From Martinezella tropici (lineage in GTDB: Bacteria; Pseudomonadota; Alphaproteobacteria; Rhizobiales; Rhizobiaceae), in contig NZ_VNIP01000003.1 of the NCBI RefSeq assembly GCF_008370325.1, positions 310,001 through 374,000 on the forward strand: DNA of 64,000 nt. Reading direction: 5' to 3'. This document shows, in pieces, positions 1-9,176 of this stretch; the stretch's first letter is position 1; each line of letters starts with the position of its first letter. The position numbers and the translations under genes are program-made. The notes under the pieces were generated by a model. It saw only the letters and a program-made list of their open reading frames with translations. It made no database searches and was not told the origin of the DNA.

Positions 1-1029
1 CCGCCAGCGCAGCAGCGCCTCGAAGCCGACCACAATGGACGGAGGCTTCACCAGCGGCTGATATTCGATGAAGAACTCGTCGTGCTGTAGTGCCACGCGC
101 AGGCTGCGCCGCAGCAATTCCCTTTGCTCGACCACGATCAGCATGGCCGGATCGAAAGTCCGCGCACGCCGGCGTCCCTCTTGCTTGGCGGCATAAAGGG
201 CGACATCAGCAGCCTTCATTAGCTGCTCCCCCTCATTGCCGTCGCGCGGTGCAATTGCGACCCCTACGCTAACCCCAACGAAAAGAGAGATGCCGTTGAC
301 CATGAACGGCTTCTTGAATTCCGCAACCAGCGCGTTCGCCAGTTTTTCTGGCTCGAAAGCCCCTTGCGGGCTAACCTGGATAACGGCGAATTCATCGCCG
401 GCGAGACGGTAGACAGTTCCGCCCCGGCCGAGCGCTTGCTTGATTCTTTCGGCGGCGAGTTTCAGCACAATGTCGCCGGCGCCGTGGCCAAGCGTGTCGT
501 TGACGGGCTTGAAATCATCCAGATCGAGCTGCATCAGCGCCGGCCCGATCTTGCCGCTCACAGGAAGCAGTTGTGCCAGTGCCGAGCTGAATTGACGGCG
601 ATTGGGTAATCCGGTCAAGGCATCGTGCGTTGCTTGATGGATGAGCCGCGCTTTTTCATCATCTTCGGATGGCGGAGCCTCCTTCGTGCTTGCGCCGTTG
701 GTTTCGACAATCAGAAGCCCTGCCCGGATATAGGAGACGAGGACGTTGCATTTTCCCCGCCTGGGATCGTCAAGCCGAATCGTGCGGGGTTCGCTGGTAT
801 CGATTACCTGACGAATGAGCTCGGCAAGCGCCGGTTTTGCAAGCAGCGGGTAGGCTTCCCACAACGTCATCTCGTTCCGGGACGCAAGACCGATATGCTT
901 TTTGAATTTCTTGGAGGAATCGAGCAGTTTGAGATCGAGATCCCAAAGCGAAATCATCGCCTCTGAACTGTTGGCGGATTCGGACCCAGATGGAATTCGC
1001 TGCGACCGATCCACTCGGTTTTCGGGCAT
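1..1029 (-). CDS. GGDEF/EAL cyclic-di-GMP signalling protein, C-terminus beyond window
   Basis: Only the first 343 codons are in the window; the gene continues past position 1. Residues about 25-110 look like a PAS-type sensor (SLWDLDLKLLDSS). A linker leads into a GGDEF domain from HDALTGLPNRR (about 135-145). The active-site loop reads RLAGDEF (AGDEF, residues 210-214), a variant found in many active cyclases. At 337-339 the EAL motif begins in GFEALLRW, so a phosphodiesterase domain follows outside the window. The protein therefore probably makes and/or breaks cyclic di-GMP in the cytosol. The start at 1029 has GGGAGG upstream at suitable distance. Which activity dominates cannot be judged without the missing part. 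Confidence 0.88.
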   Translation of the reverse strand, partial: MPENRVDRSQRIPSGSESANSSEAMISLWDLDLKLLDSSKKFKKHIGLASRNEMTLWEAYPLLAKPALAELIRQVIDTSEPRTIRLDDPRRGKCNVLVSYIRAGLLIVETNGASTKEAPPSEDDEKARLIHQATHDALTGLPNRRQFSSALAQLLPVSGKIGPALMQLDLDDFKPVNDTLGHGAGDIVLKLAAERIKQALGRGGTVYRLAGDEFAVIQVSPQGAFEPEKLANALVAEFKKPFMVNGISLFVGVSVGVAIAPRDGNEGEQLMKAADVALYAAKQEGRRRARTFDPAMLIVVEQRELLRRSLRVALQHDEFFIEYQPLVKPPSIVVGFEALLRWR

Positions 1030-1656
1030 AGGGCCTCGTCCTCCCAAGCCGGCCACGCAAAATCCGGCCATTGTCCAGTTTGATCTAGTCCGTTCGCATC
1101 GGCGTGTGCGCATCAACAATCGCAGTCTCATCGAGCGAGCAGGCGTGAGTCGTAACTTACCAGAACGTAGCAACCGCTTTAAGCGAATATATTACGAGAT
1201 CTTCATATTTAGCAATGACTGCTGCTTCATATACCGATTAAAGAATGGCAGCAGTATCGGCCTGTTTCATTACCGAACACAACATAGTTGCATTATCGCA
1301 TGAACATTGTTTGGGTTGCAGATCTTCTACACCTCCGATGCTTCGCCCTGTCTCGTATACTTGCCGAAATTCATCGTCGCGATCACGGTCCAACTTTGTC
1401 CCCCGGCGATATTGCAGTGCAGCAGGACGAAACGGGTGAGCGGCCTCCTTCGACAGCGCGCACTTGCGGGAGCGACAAGGTGGCCAATCAGAGGGGCGAA
1501 AGTGTCGCTTTGCGATTGTTTCGGTGCTTCGATCGGAGGTCCCCTGCGCGAGGCGGTCGCGCGCTTTACCGGGTGAAGAATGGCAGCCGCAGAAATTGTC
1601 GCGGCTGAACGCAGCCACCATCCAGCCGCAACGCTGCCTATCTGCGATCCTTTGAT
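1030..1656. other. Gene-free interval between two cyclic-di-GMP genes
   Basis: About 630 bases without a supportable gene. Open frames occur on both strands here, but none has a recognisable domain, a good ribosome binding site or rhizobial codon character. It may hold the promoter of the GGDEF/EAL gene near position 1030-1250, where the sequence is AT-richer. The rest is GC-rich and could be decayed coding sequence, but I cannot assign an ancestor. Confidence 0.5.
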
Positions 1657-2715
1657 CTATTGGGTGACGCCGTCGCTCGCTATCCACGATACGAACGCGT
1701 TCAACAGCACAGGGTCGAACTGTCCGGTTGACCTGAGCATCGCATCGATTGCTTCGCAGGGAGACCATGCGGTCTTATATGGCCTCATGGTCGTAAGAGC
1801 GTCATACACATCACAGATTGCAGCGATGCGCGCAACCTCGGGGATTTCGGCTCCGACAAGCCCGTATGGATAGCCGGAGCCATCGAACCTCTCATGATGA
1901 TAGAGGCAAATATCTAGAACGACTTTCGGTATACCCTCGATTTGCCTGAGCATCTCGTGGCCCAACTCTGGATGTGTCTGGATAAGCATGAGTTCGGCGG
2001 CATCCAGTGGACCAGATGTCTCCAGCAGCTTCGTTGACAAAGCCATTTTTCCGATGTCGTGCAGCAGTCCGCCGAAACCGAGAAGACCTACCGTGTCTTC
2101 GTTCAATCCCAAACCTCGGCCAAATGCGATCACCGATGCGCTTACGGCCAACGAATGAAAGAGGGTTCCCTCCTGACCGCCTTCGGGTTTTTCAGCACCG
2201 ATTAACGCAACAACATCGGCCGAGGACCGCGACATAAGTTTTCCTACCACTCTCCCGGCAAAATCATATTGGATGTCGTGATAACGCCGCGCCCGATTAA
2301 AGAGATGTCGAACGTCCGGTATTGCTTCTTTGATCAACTGCCTGGCCAGTCTGACCTGCTCTGCTCGGTGGGATGATTGGAAGTCGGCATCGATTCCAAG
2401 TGCAGTTGGCTTCATCGGCCTTAGAGCATCCGCGCCACTATCCGCATCTTGCGTCGGGTCGATCCACATTGCCTCCCGCTGCACTGTCGGCTTGATATCC
2501 ACGCGAGATGGCCTCGGCATGGCGTCAATCCCGCTGAAAACCTCATCCACAGGGCGTTCTCGCTTCCCTGCGAAGTTTTTCGTGTCCAGCTGATGTAATC
2601 CGACTTTCTCCATCACCGGAACTGCCTGCCAGCCGTTAAAAACTCTGAATGCCCAGTAAATATCATTCACAAGAAACAAGCTACGATTCTGGCCATTGTA
2701 ACAATAATTATCCAT
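1657..2715 (-). CDS. HD-GYP domain cyclic-di-GMP phosphodiesterase
   Basis: 352 residues. The C-terminal half is a HD-GYP domain, which hydrolyses cyclic di-GMP to pGpG/GMP with a bimetal centre. Visible are the HD pair in LLHDIGKMAL, the downstream THPELGHEML, the HHERFDGSGYPYG block containing the GYP motif, and DVYDALTTMRPYK. The N-terminal ~150 residues contain a stretch like the DUF3391 domain that often precedes HD-GYP (KVGLHQLDTKNF). No membrane segment or receiver domain is evident, so it is probably cytosolic. It sits next to a GGDEF/EAL gene on the same strand but 630 bases apart, so co-transcription is doubtful. The start at 2715 is the longest option; no strong ribosome binding site decides it. 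Confidence 0.9.
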   Translation of the reverse strand: MDNYCYNGQNRSLFLVNDIYWAFRVFNGWQAVPVMEKVGLHQLDTKNFAGKRERPVDEVFSGIDAMPRPSRVDIKPTVQREAMWIDPTQDADSGADALRPMKPTALGIDADFQSSHRAEQVRLARQLIKEAIPDVRHLFNRARRYHDIQYDFAGRVVGKLMSRSSADVVALIGAEKPEGGQEGTLFHSLAVSASVIAFGRGLGLNEDTVGLLGFGGLLHDIGKMALSTKLLETSGPLDAAELMLIQTHPELGHEMLRQIEGIPKVVLDICLYHHERFDGSGYPYGLVGAEIPEVARIAAICDVYDALTTMRPYKTAWSPCEAIDAMLRSTGQFDPVLLNAFVSWIASDGVTQ

Positions 2716-2821
2716 AATGTCGCGCCATATTTTATGAAATATTATCAGAATGATGAAATCATCAATTCACATCTAAATTCAATCGATAGTTATAAATTTT
2801 AATACTACAAATTTTGCAATT

Positions 2822-3022
2822 TTAATAAGATATTTTGAATATAAACTTGGAAATATGCACTATAGACTGATAGAGTTTGAAATTAACCGGCGAAATTTGT
2901 GCAACTTGCTCGGCAACCAGTTCCTGATTTCGCGGAGCTCTTTGCTGCTTCATCGGCAGACCTGCCTCCAAGATTGGATACAGCGTGGCTGCTATTATCG
3001 GTAAATCAGGTCTCAGCATCAT
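2822..3022 (-). pseudogene. Possible remnant of a response-regulator receiver domain
   Basis: A short frame encodes MMLRPDLPIIAATLYP followed by LEAGLPMKQQRAPRNQELV. This resembles the end of rhizobial receiver domains (RPDLPIILATGYP, then a K-P loop and a final helix), but the conserved Lys-Pro step is missing. The upstream part is only loosely recoverable in other frames and is interrupted by stops. The surrounding 2716-3200 is AT-rich and otherwise empty. I treat it as a decayed fragment; a small hypothetical gene is the alternative. Confidence 0.25.
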
Positions 3023-3200
3023 AGGATCGGCCCCTCATGGCGGATACTGATCAGAGCACAGGTCAGCACGCGGCGACGGACTTGAGTTTGTTCTTGCACT
3101 GTCCATTGGATGGTCGCTAAGTCACGTTATGGTGGCTGTGAGATTTTGTCGTCGATGAGCGACCTCGGCCTAATCAAATTTGGAAATCAAAGGCAATTCA

Positions 3201-4439
3201 ATGACCAGACAGCTTTCTCTTCCGCGTGATCGGATTTCCGTCCTTCTGTTGGAAGGGATCAGCCAGAGCGCGGTGGACTACTTTGTATCATCGGGCTACG
3301 TCAATCTCACTCATTTGCCGAAAGCCCTCGATGACAAGGACCTCAAAAGTCATATAGCCGAAGCGCATATTGTCGGAATTCGTTCACGCACGCAGCTCAC
3401 AGAGGAAATTTTCAGCTCCGCCAAGAAGCTCATGGCCGTCGGCTGTTTTTCCGTGGGGACAAATCAGGTGGATCTGGATGCGGCCCGCCGACGCGGGATC
3501 CCGGTGTTCAACGCCCCCTATTCGAATACGCGCTCGGTTGCCGAGCTTGTCATCGGCGAAATCATCATGCTGACAAGGCGGATTTTCCCGCGTTCGGCTT
3601 CTGCTCATGAGGGTGGATGGGACAAATCCGCCGAAGGTAGTCGCGAGATGCGCGGGAAAACGCTTGGTATCGTGGGCTACGGCAACATCGGCTCGCAGCT
3701 AAGCGTTCTTGCCGAAAGCATGGGCATGAACGTTCGCTATTTTGATCCTTCAGACAAGCTTCGCCACGGCAATTCAGAATCCATGGCTTCGCTCGGTGAG
3801 CTCCTCGAAATCTCAGACTTCGTGACGATGCATGTTCCGGAAACCAGTTCGACGCAAAACATGATCACTGAGGCCGAGCTGCGCAGAATGAAAAAGGGAG
3901 CCTTTTTCATCAACAATTCCCGTGGCACCGTGGTCGATCTCGAAGCCCTTGCGAAGGTTTTGAAAGAGGGACATCTCGCAGGCGCGGCGGTCGACGTGTT
4001 CCCCAAAGAGCCGGCATCGAACAAGGAACGTTTCGAAACACCGCTGCAGGGTTTGGACAATGTGATCCTAACTCCGCATATCGGCGGGTCGACCGAAGAA
4101 GCCCAGGAACGCATTGGAAGGGAGGTTTCCAGGAAGCTCGTCGAATATTCCGATGTCGGCTCGACGCTGGGCGCGGTCAATTTTCCGCAGGTTCAATTGC
4201 CGCCGCGTCCAAACGGCACGCGCTTCATCCATGTTCATGAAAATCGCCCGGGTATCCTGAACAGTCTGAATACGATTTTTTCGTCGCGCGGACTGAATAT
4301 CGTCGGCGAGTTCCTGCAAACGCACGGCGAAACAGGTTACGTGGTTATTGAAGTCGAAGGCGTTGGGCCAAAAGCGAATGATATACTTGACGCGCTTCGC
4401 CAGATTCCGGGAACGATAAGAGCTCGATTGGTTTACTGA
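3201..4439 (+). CDS. serA: D-3-phosphoglycerate dehydrogenase with C-terminal ACT domain
   Basis: 412 residues, close to the E. coli SerA length of 410. It oxidises 3-phosphoglycerate to 3-phosphohydroxypyruvate with NAD+, the first step of serine synthesis. Nearly every SerA landmark is present: SRTQLTEEIF, GCFSVGTNQVDLDAA, the Rossmann loop GIVGYGNIGSQL, the catalytic region INNSRGTVVDLEAL and LTPHIGGSTEEAQE with the catalytic His. The C-terminal ACT domain starts at HVHENRPGILN and ends IPGTIRARLVY, so serine feedback inhibition of the E. coli type is likely. I chose the ATG at 3201 because AAAGG lies 7 bases upstream; a TTG at 3180 would add seven residues. The gene stands alone on this strand. 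It may be a second serA rather than the housekeeping copy. Confidence 0.95.
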   Translation: MTRQLSLPRDRISVLLLEGISQSAVDYFVSSGYVNLTHLPKALDDKDLKSHIAEAHIVGIRSRTQLTEEIFSSAKKLMAVGCFSVGTNQVDLDAARRRGIPVFNAPYSNTRSVAELVIGEIIMLTRRIFPRSASAHEGGWDKSAEGSREMRGKTLGIVGYGNIGSQLSVLAESMGMNVRYFDPSDKLRHGNSESMASLGELLEISDFVTMHVPETSSTQNMITEAELRRMKKGAFFINNSRGTVVDLEALAKVLKEGHLAGAAVDVFPKEPASNKERFETPLQGLDNVILTPHIGGSTEEAQERIGREVSRKLVEYSDVGSTLGAVNFPQVQLPPRPNGTRFIHVHENRPGILNSLNTIFSSRGLNIVGEFLQTHGETGYVVIEVEGVGPKANDILDALRQIPGTIRARLVY

Positions 4440-4642
4440 CACCGGTTTGAAATTGGCATTTTCCACCTGTCCTCGCGTAGTTTTATCGCGCAACTGGTGG
4501 AGACGCTCATCAATATGATTATCGGAATCGTGAAAACCAATCGTGACGCGTCGCCAACCTGCTTGAATGCCGGACGCTTGAGACCTAAATTGGCTCAATG
4601 CTTGATCATTCGTCTCGACCGTTGTCGCCGTCAAATGTCCCA

Positions 4643-5608
4643 ATGGATGCCCTCAGCGAAGTCCTGCAAGACTTTCGCTTGAGTGGCGTCAACTATGGAC
4701 GCTGCGAACTTAGGCACCCCTGGAGCATCGCCTTTCCGCAACAACAGCTGCTTCGTTTTCACTTTGTCAGCCAGGGTCCGTGCTGGATCCATACCGAAGC
4801 CCAAGGATGGCAGGAATTGAACGATGGCGATCTGGTTCTGCTGCCACAAGGCATCGCACATCGGCTGGCCAGCGCGCCAGATGTTGAGGGCGACTCGCGC
4901 AAGAGCTGCCAGGTAACAAGATTGGGGAGCAACGTATGCGACGTGGTGCGGGACGGAACGGGTGCAACTAGCACCCTCTTCTGCGGCTCCATGGCTTTGG
5001 GAGCGCATGCGCTTAATCCTTTGATCGCCTTGATGCCGCCAATCATCAAGGGCTGCGATGTAGCCGGCAATGACCCGATCGTCGGCCCACTGCTGGCGGC
5101 CATGTCGGTTGAGGCGACACAGCCCCAGATGGGGAGCGCGACCGTCTTATCGCGTATGGCGGACTTGCTCGCAGCGCGGCTTATCCGCTGCTGGGTCAAC
5201 TGCAGCGGCGCCTCGACCACCGGCTGGCTCGCCGCCATCCGCGATCCCCACGTCGGTCGTGTGTTGGCGGCCATGCACAAGGACCCCGGCCGTAACTGGA
5301 CTCTCGAACGCCTCGCCGGCTTGGCAGGTCAGTCGCGTTCGATCTTCGCCGAGCGCTTCAACGCCATGTTAGGAGAAGGCGCAGCCCATTACCTCGCCCG
5401 TTTGCGGATGCAGCTTGCTCGCGAGTTGTTGGGGCAAGGCGGCATGTCGGTTGCCGAAGTTGCTTCACGGTTGGGTTATGAATCCGAGGCATCCTTCGCT
5501 CGCGCCTTCAAACGCATCACGAACGTCTCACCGGGCGTTGTGCGTCGCACAAGTTCCGGACGAATAGACATGGATTTCGGATTTTTGGACACATACCGTC
5601 CTGAATAG
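4643..5608 (+). CDS. AraC-family transcriptional regulator with cupin sensor domain
   Basis: 321 residues from the ATG at 4643. The N-terminal ~180 residues match the cupin_6 type that precedes AraC DNA-binding domains (MDALSEVLQDFRLSG start, HPWSIAFP, LNDGDLVLLPQGIAH). The C-terminal ~100 residues carry two helix-turn-helix units, from NWTLERLAGLAGQSRSIFAERF to VAEVASRLGYESEASFARAFKR. It lies 36 bases upstream of a multidrug/nucleoside-type efflux gene on the same strand; this regulator-exporter pairing is common and suggests it controls that pump in response to a small ligand. An upstream ATG at 4598 would add 15 residues, but family members usually begin at the MDALSEVL-like segment. Confidence 0.88.
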   Translation: MDALSEVLQDFRLSGVNYGRCELRHPWSIAFPQQQLLRFHFVSQGPCWIHTEAQGWQELNDGDLVLLPQGIAHRLASAPDVEGDSRKSCQVTRLGSNVCDVVRDGTGATSTLFCGSMALGAHALNPLIALMPPIIKGCDVAGNDPIVGPLLAAMSVEATQPQMGSATVLSRMADLLAARLIRCWVNCSGASTTGWLAAIRDPHVGRVLAAMHKDPGRNWTLERLAGLAGQSRSIFAERFNAMLGEGAAHYLARLRMQLARELLGQGGMSVAEVASRLGYESEASFARAFKRITNVSPGVVRRTSSGRIDMDFGFLDTYRPE

Positions 5609-5644
5609 TTCGTCTATGACCTCTCCCAACTCAAGGAGATACCT

Positions 5645-6853
5645 ATGACGGACACAACATCACAGCTTGATGGGGTAGCAATTGACCCGGATACCCCTGA
5701 ACCGTCCACATGGAGCGCGGCGACCTGGTTTGCCGTTCTTTCAATGGCGGCCACCAGTTTTGCGCTGGTATCGGCGGAATTCCTGCCGGCGGGCCTGTTG
5801 ACCCCATTGGCCCACGATCTCGGGATTACCGAGGGAACAGCCGGACAGGTCGTCACCGCTACCGCTTCCGTCGGCGCTGTCACTGCCCTATTGAGCAATG
5901 TTCTCATCGGCAGACTGAACCGCAAAACGGTGTTGGTCGGCCTCAGCGCGTTGGCGATCGGTTCCAATGTTCTTGCATCATTGGCGACAGATTTTTGGTT
6001 ATTGCTGTTGGCCCGGGCCGGGCTGGGCATCGCGCTGAGCGGTTTCTGGGCGCTTTCAGTTGCCGTCGTGGCAAGGCTGGTCGGCGCCAATGCGACAGGT
6101 CGGGGCATGGCTATCGTCACCCTCGGCGTCTCGCTCGCCACCATAGCTGCACCCTCGCTCGGCGCTTTGATCAGCGACTGGCTGGGATGGCGCGCAGCGA
6201 TGGCGATGACCGCCGGGCTAGCCGCGCTTGCCATGCTGCTGCAGGTACTCAGCTTGCCGACATTGCCTGCAAGCACCAGCAACAGTCTCGTCGATGTTTT
6301 CCGGCTGACACGGCGGCGTACCGTTCAACTGGGAATGCTTGCTATTCTTTTGCTGATGACGGGCCATTTTGCCGGCTCGGTTTATGTGCGCCCCTTCCTC
6401 GAACAGGTGACGCTCCTTGAAACCAGATCGATCGCCCTGGCGCTGCTTGGATTTGGCACCGCCTCCGTGATCGGCAATGTCGCCGGTGGCCGCATGGCCG
6501 ACGCCAGCATCCGCTTCGCACTCGCTGTCACGGCGGCGCTAATGGCGTTTGCTGCCCTTGCTTTGGTGCTTTGGGGCGCTCAAACCGGCATTGCGTTCGG
6601 GCTCGTCATGCTTTGGGGCTTCGCTTTCGGCATGGCACCGGTGGTACTGCCGACCAATCTTTCCCGCGGGGCGGCCGACGCTCTGGAGGCGGCGGGCAGC
6701 CTGATGGTCGTCTCTTTCCAGGTCGCCATCAGTATCGGCGCGGTTTTCGGCGGCTATATCGTCGACCGCTACGGCGCCGTTGGACCCCTGACGCTTACCG
6801 CCGTCCTAGCTGCATCGACGGTCGCCTTGGCGCTGACGCAACCTCGCAGCTGA
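5645..6853 (+). CDS. MFS efflux transporter, NepI-like
   Basis: 402 residues with about twelve hydrophobic segments, so an inner-membrane major facilitator. Similarity by eye is best to the E. coli purine ribonucleoside exporter NepI: the first helix ends EFLPAGLLTPLAHDLGITEG, followed by GQVVTATASVGAV, loop 2-3 GRLNRKTVLVG, and GISGFW-like ARAGLGIALSGFW. Export by proton antiport is expected; the substrate is not determined by sequence. The start is firm, with AAGGAGAT 6-7 bases upstream of ATG. It follows the AraC gene closely and probably shares its transcript or is activated by it. Confidence 0.88.
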   Translation: MTDTTSQLDGVAIDPDTPEPSTWSAATWFAVLSMAATSFALVSAEFLPAGLLTPLAHDLGITEGTAGQVVTATASVGAVTALLSNVLIGRLNRKTVLVGLSALAIGSNVLASLATDFWLLLLARAGLGIALSGFWALSVAVVARLVGANATGRGMAIVTLGVSLATIAAPSLGALISDWLGWRAAMAMTAGLAALAMLLQVLSLPTLPASTSNSLVDVFRLTRRRTVQLGMLAILLLMTGHFAGSVYVRPFLEQVTLLETRSIALALLGFGTASVIGNVAGGRMADASIRFALAVTAALMAFAALALVLWGAQTGIAFGLVMLWGFAFGMAPVVLPTNLSRGAADALEAAGSLMVVSFQVAISIGAVFGGYIVDRYGAVGPLTLTAVLAASTVALALTQPRS

Positions 6854-7270
6854 TCTTTGCTTCTGCACTGAGAGGCAAACGCAATCGGACTGAAGATGCT
6901 ATGAGCCTTCGCATCTGTAAGCGCTGAGTGGGAAATGTATGCCGAGCCGAGTGACGCTCTTGCCGCGCACTGGATATGAGGCCACCGGCGATCGTCGGTG
7001 GCCTGGGCGGTTGCAGTTGACCCAATCTGAACGCTGGGTCCTGCAATTTCTCTGGGTTGTGGACTATGATTGCTTCGCGATCCGAACGTGAAAGGCGGGA
7101 GCTTCACTCCAATAATTAGTACAATGCCGTCGTTCCTGCGCAGGCGTCCCGGCGCGATGACTATCGATCAATCTTACGACCGCAGACTAGTCGACTGTTG
7201 CGTGGTATTGTGGAAGTGATCGATGTACGCAAGACCGGTTCGGCCGTTGCCATCCTTCAAGAGGGATGCG
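6854..7270. other. Intergenic region with one strong hairpin
   Basis: No gene is supported. At 6980-7003 there is a near-perfect inverted repeat, GGCCACCGGC then GTCGGTGGCC, without a following T-run. It could end transcription of the MFS gene from the left or be an extragenic palindrome. The rest shows no recognisable coding or RNA element. Confidence 0.4.
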
Positions 7271-7468
7271 ATGGCGACAAACACAAGACGATATGCCGTG
7301 CGCCGTGAGATGGATTTGTCCTGGACTGTTTATGATCTGTTTACAGGCATGCCGGCGAAGCCTTCAACTTGGGCACTTGAGAACTTGCCAGAGAAGGAAG
7401 CACGTGTCTTCTGTGCCATCCTCAACGAAAAAGATGCCGCTCGCCGCATTATCAGGGATCAGAAGTGA
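7271..7468 (+). CDS. Small conserved-type hypothetical protein
   Basis: 65 residues from the ATG at 7271, preceded by AAGAGGGATGCG as a plausible ribosome binding site. It starts MATNTRRYAVRREMD and contains SWTVYDLFTGMPA. Small rhizobial proteins with a YAVR...WTVYDVFTG core are common and of unknown function. No signal peptide, membrane segment or metal motif is visible. It is the only plus-strand gene in a run of tiny minus-strand genes. A longer start at 7223 is possible but less likely. Confidence 0.6.
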   Translation: MATNTRRYAVRREMDLSWTVYDLFTGMPAKPSTWALENLPEKEARVFCAILNEKDAARRIIRDQK

Positions 7469-7552
7469 GGTTGACGCCCCACGAAACTTCCAGTGGCTAT
7501 ATCTCGAAACAACAATCTTTGACTATCGAGCAGTCGATCGAATAGCACCGGC

Positions 7553-7816
7553 CTAGCTGACATCGATCGATGCATTGTCACAAGCGATAATAAAACATTG
7601 TCGGGCGAGCTCGGGGGCGGATCGATGTCGAAGCGCCCTCATGCAGGAATAGACAGCATTCCAATAAAGCTGACCTGAGTGTTGATCAAAATCTCGCTGT
7701 AGATATCGCAACGCCTCCCTTGGGCCGTCTACAGACCTGATACAGATGTCCCCCTGATGAATGAGGACCGGCGTCTCCCAAGTAAGAGAAAATCCCACGC
7801 TGATGACAGAGCCCAT
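7553..7816 (-). CDS. DUF982 family protein
   Basis: 87 residues from an ATG at 7816 with a strong AGGAGGA 5-6 bases upstream. The pattern fits DUF982, a family almost confined to Rhizobiales: SLTWETPVLI..., then the block DGPREALRYL, a mid-region around LYWNAVYSCMRAL and a final RSAPELARQCFIIAC helix. Function is unknown; members often occur in multiple copies and many are stress- or plasmid-associated. An upstream start at 7873 would add 19 residues but lacks a good binding site. Confidence 0.75.
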   Translation of the reverse strand: MGSVISVGFSLTWETPVLIHQGDICIRSVDGPREALRYLQRDFDQHSGQLYWNAVYSCMRALRHRSAPELARQCFIIACDNASIDVS

Positions 7817-7953
7817 TGACTTCCTCCTCGCGATGGCGAAGGGGAAAACCTCTGCCCTCATTGCCAGTATCACCGCCCCATCTAAAAGGATGGGAACGAA
7901 AGCGCGATCTTTCAGATTAGCTTCTTGCGAGGCCGGCCTTGCAAATCATCGTG

Positions 7954-8199
7954 CTATCGCCGCGCCTTTTGGCCGTCGAGATAGCCGTGCTCAAAGGCTT
8001 TCGCGAGCACGCATCCTTCTGGATATGGATTTTCTTCATCTTGCTTCTCCCGCATGCCAGCGTTGCCGCCACGCTCATAAGCTTGTCTGGATGCCTCATC
8101 GGAGGTTGCCAAATCCGGAGGGCCGATTGCTCCCATACTAGTCGCATCAGGGTGTCGCGCTCCCAGGTCGGGCGGGACGATAGAATTTTGGACATGCAT
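7954..8199 (-). CDS. Small protein resembling ribosome modulation factor (RMF/CrpP type)
   Basis: 81 residues from the ATG at 8199, with GGAGG about 10 bases upstream. The first ~35 residues are unstructured. The C-terminal half reads AYERGGNAGM...ENPYPEGCVLAKAFEHGYLDG, the spaced G/A, N-P-Y-P, aromatic and G pattern of RMF/CrpP-like small proteins. RMF binds and hibernates ribosomes in stationary phase or stress, which would fit neighbouring cold-shock genes. The similarity is a pattern match, and the usual Cys-Pro-Tyr is Asn-Pro-Tyr here, so function is tentative. Confidence 0.55.
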   Translation of the reverse strand: MHVQNSIVPPDLGARHPDATSMGAIGPPDLATSDEASRQAYERGGNAGMREKQDEENPYPEGCVLAKAFEHGYLDGQKARR

Positions 8200-8375
8200 G
8201 GCTGTTTCCTCCACGTTGCGCAAAGCGGCACGCGCCCGATGTTTCAGCCAACTTGCGCAGCTGCCGGAAACATCCGTCCTTGCAAGAACACCGCCGCCGC
8301 TGAAGCGACACTCACATTCTGGTAGCGACCAGATGAAAGCGACGCTGAAGAAACATCATCGCTCCCCATTTAAGG

Positions 8376-8546
8376 CTATTTCGTGCGCTGTGGCTTGCGA
8401 GATTTGTCATTTCTGTTCTTGCTGGACGATGTCTTCGCGTCAAAGGCCTGCCCGAAATTCGTGCCTCCGAGATGTCCGCCGCCGCTCGTGTTGTTTACTT
8501 GGCGCAGCGCTTGTCGAAGAAGCTTCTCTGCATTTGTTTTCGTCAT
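8376..8546 (-). CDS. Small hypothetical protein
   Basis: 56 residues starting MTKTNAEKLLRQALRQ, with TTTGGAGAAAC giving a ribosome binding site upstream of the ATG at 8546. The C-terminal half is rich in Gly, Ser, Lys and Asn (GGGHLGGTNFGQAF, then a basic tail), so probably disordered and possibly nucleic-acid binding. It lies directly downstream of the cold-shock terminator at 8562-8593 and so needs its own promoter or read-through. Not recognised. Confidence 0.5.
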   Translation of the reverse strand: MTKTNAEKLLRQALRQVNNTSGGGHLGGTNFGQAFDAKTSSSKNRNDKSRKPQRTK

Positions 8547-8561
8547 TATGTTTCTCCAAAA

Positions 8562-8593
8562 CAAAAAGGGCCGGGGGAATGCCCGGCCTTTCA
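8562..8593 (-). terminator. Intrinsic terminator of the cold-shock gene
   Basis: On the minus strand AAAGGCCGGGC, a short loop and CCCGGCCCTTT form a GC-rich stem (one bulge) followed by TTTTTGTTTT. It lies about 70 bases past the stop of the cold-shock gene at 8660. Confidence 0.75.
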
Positions 8594-8659
8594 AAGAGGT
8601 TCGCAATCCGTGCCGATACATGCGCAGTCAAAGCAGGCGCGAGCCGATTGCTTCTCTAA

Positions 8660-8869
8660 CTATGCAGATGCCAGATTCTGCGCAGCATTCTTGCCGCTGC
8701 GCGCGTCTCTCACCAGCTCGAAAGTGACCGACTGACCTTCCAGAAGCACTGACATGCCAGACTGCTCTATTGCGGAGATATGGACGAACACGTCCGGCGA
8801 TCCGTCGCTCGGTGCAATAAAGCCGAACCCCTTATTGATATTGAAGAATTTTACGATGCCTTTGGTCAT
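8660..8869 (-). CDS. Cold-shock domain protein (CspA family)
   Basis: 69 residues, the standard single-domain length. Both nucleic-acid motifs are visible: RNP1-like NKGFGFI near residue 13 and RNP2 DVFVHIS near residue 26. Such proteins bind single-stranded RNA and DNA and melt mRNA structure in cold or growth transitions. The first aromatic is FF in VKFFNINKG instead of the usual KWFN, a small departure. A dedicated terminator follows, and a long gene-free leader of about 300 bases lies upstream, as is typical of cold-regulated mRNAs. It is a paralogue of the gene at 9951. Confidence 0.92.
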   Translation of the reverse strand: MTKGIVKFFNINKGFGFIAPSDGSPDVFVHISAIEQSGMSVLLEGQSVTFELVRDARSGKNAAQNLASA

Positions 8870-9176
8870 GACGATGTCCTTTCAATCGCATGGAATTAGC
8901 GATGCCCGCGTTGTGCGCGCCATCAACGATCGAGCTTGAGAGGAGAGATCAGCATATGCGCGTGCGCGCACAAACGGAGCTAACGAAGCAAATCCGATGA
9001 AAAATAACGTATGAGAAATTTGCGTTCAGAATAAGGTGACTTTCCCATAAACTTGGAAGCCGTCTTAATTTAAAAATATAGATTATTATAATTATAGTGA
9101 TAAACGTCAACGTCCTGCCAATAAAATTGACAGAAACGCTATCAACACTGGAAATAGCGTGGCGAACAGCTGAAAT
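8870..9176. other. Leader of cold-shock gene and AT-rich spacer
   Basis: No gene is seen. The part next to 8870 probably holds the promoter and 5' leader of the cold-shock gene; 9055-9110 is markedly AT-rich. No conserved RNA family could be assigned by eye. Confidence 0.4.

Noticed and set aside
1238..1768. Long minus-strand open frame between the two cyclic-di-GMP genes, overlapping the HD-GYP 3' end
   Set aside because: No recognisable domain, unusual composition (many Arg/Cys), overlaps a confident gene, no ribosome binding site.
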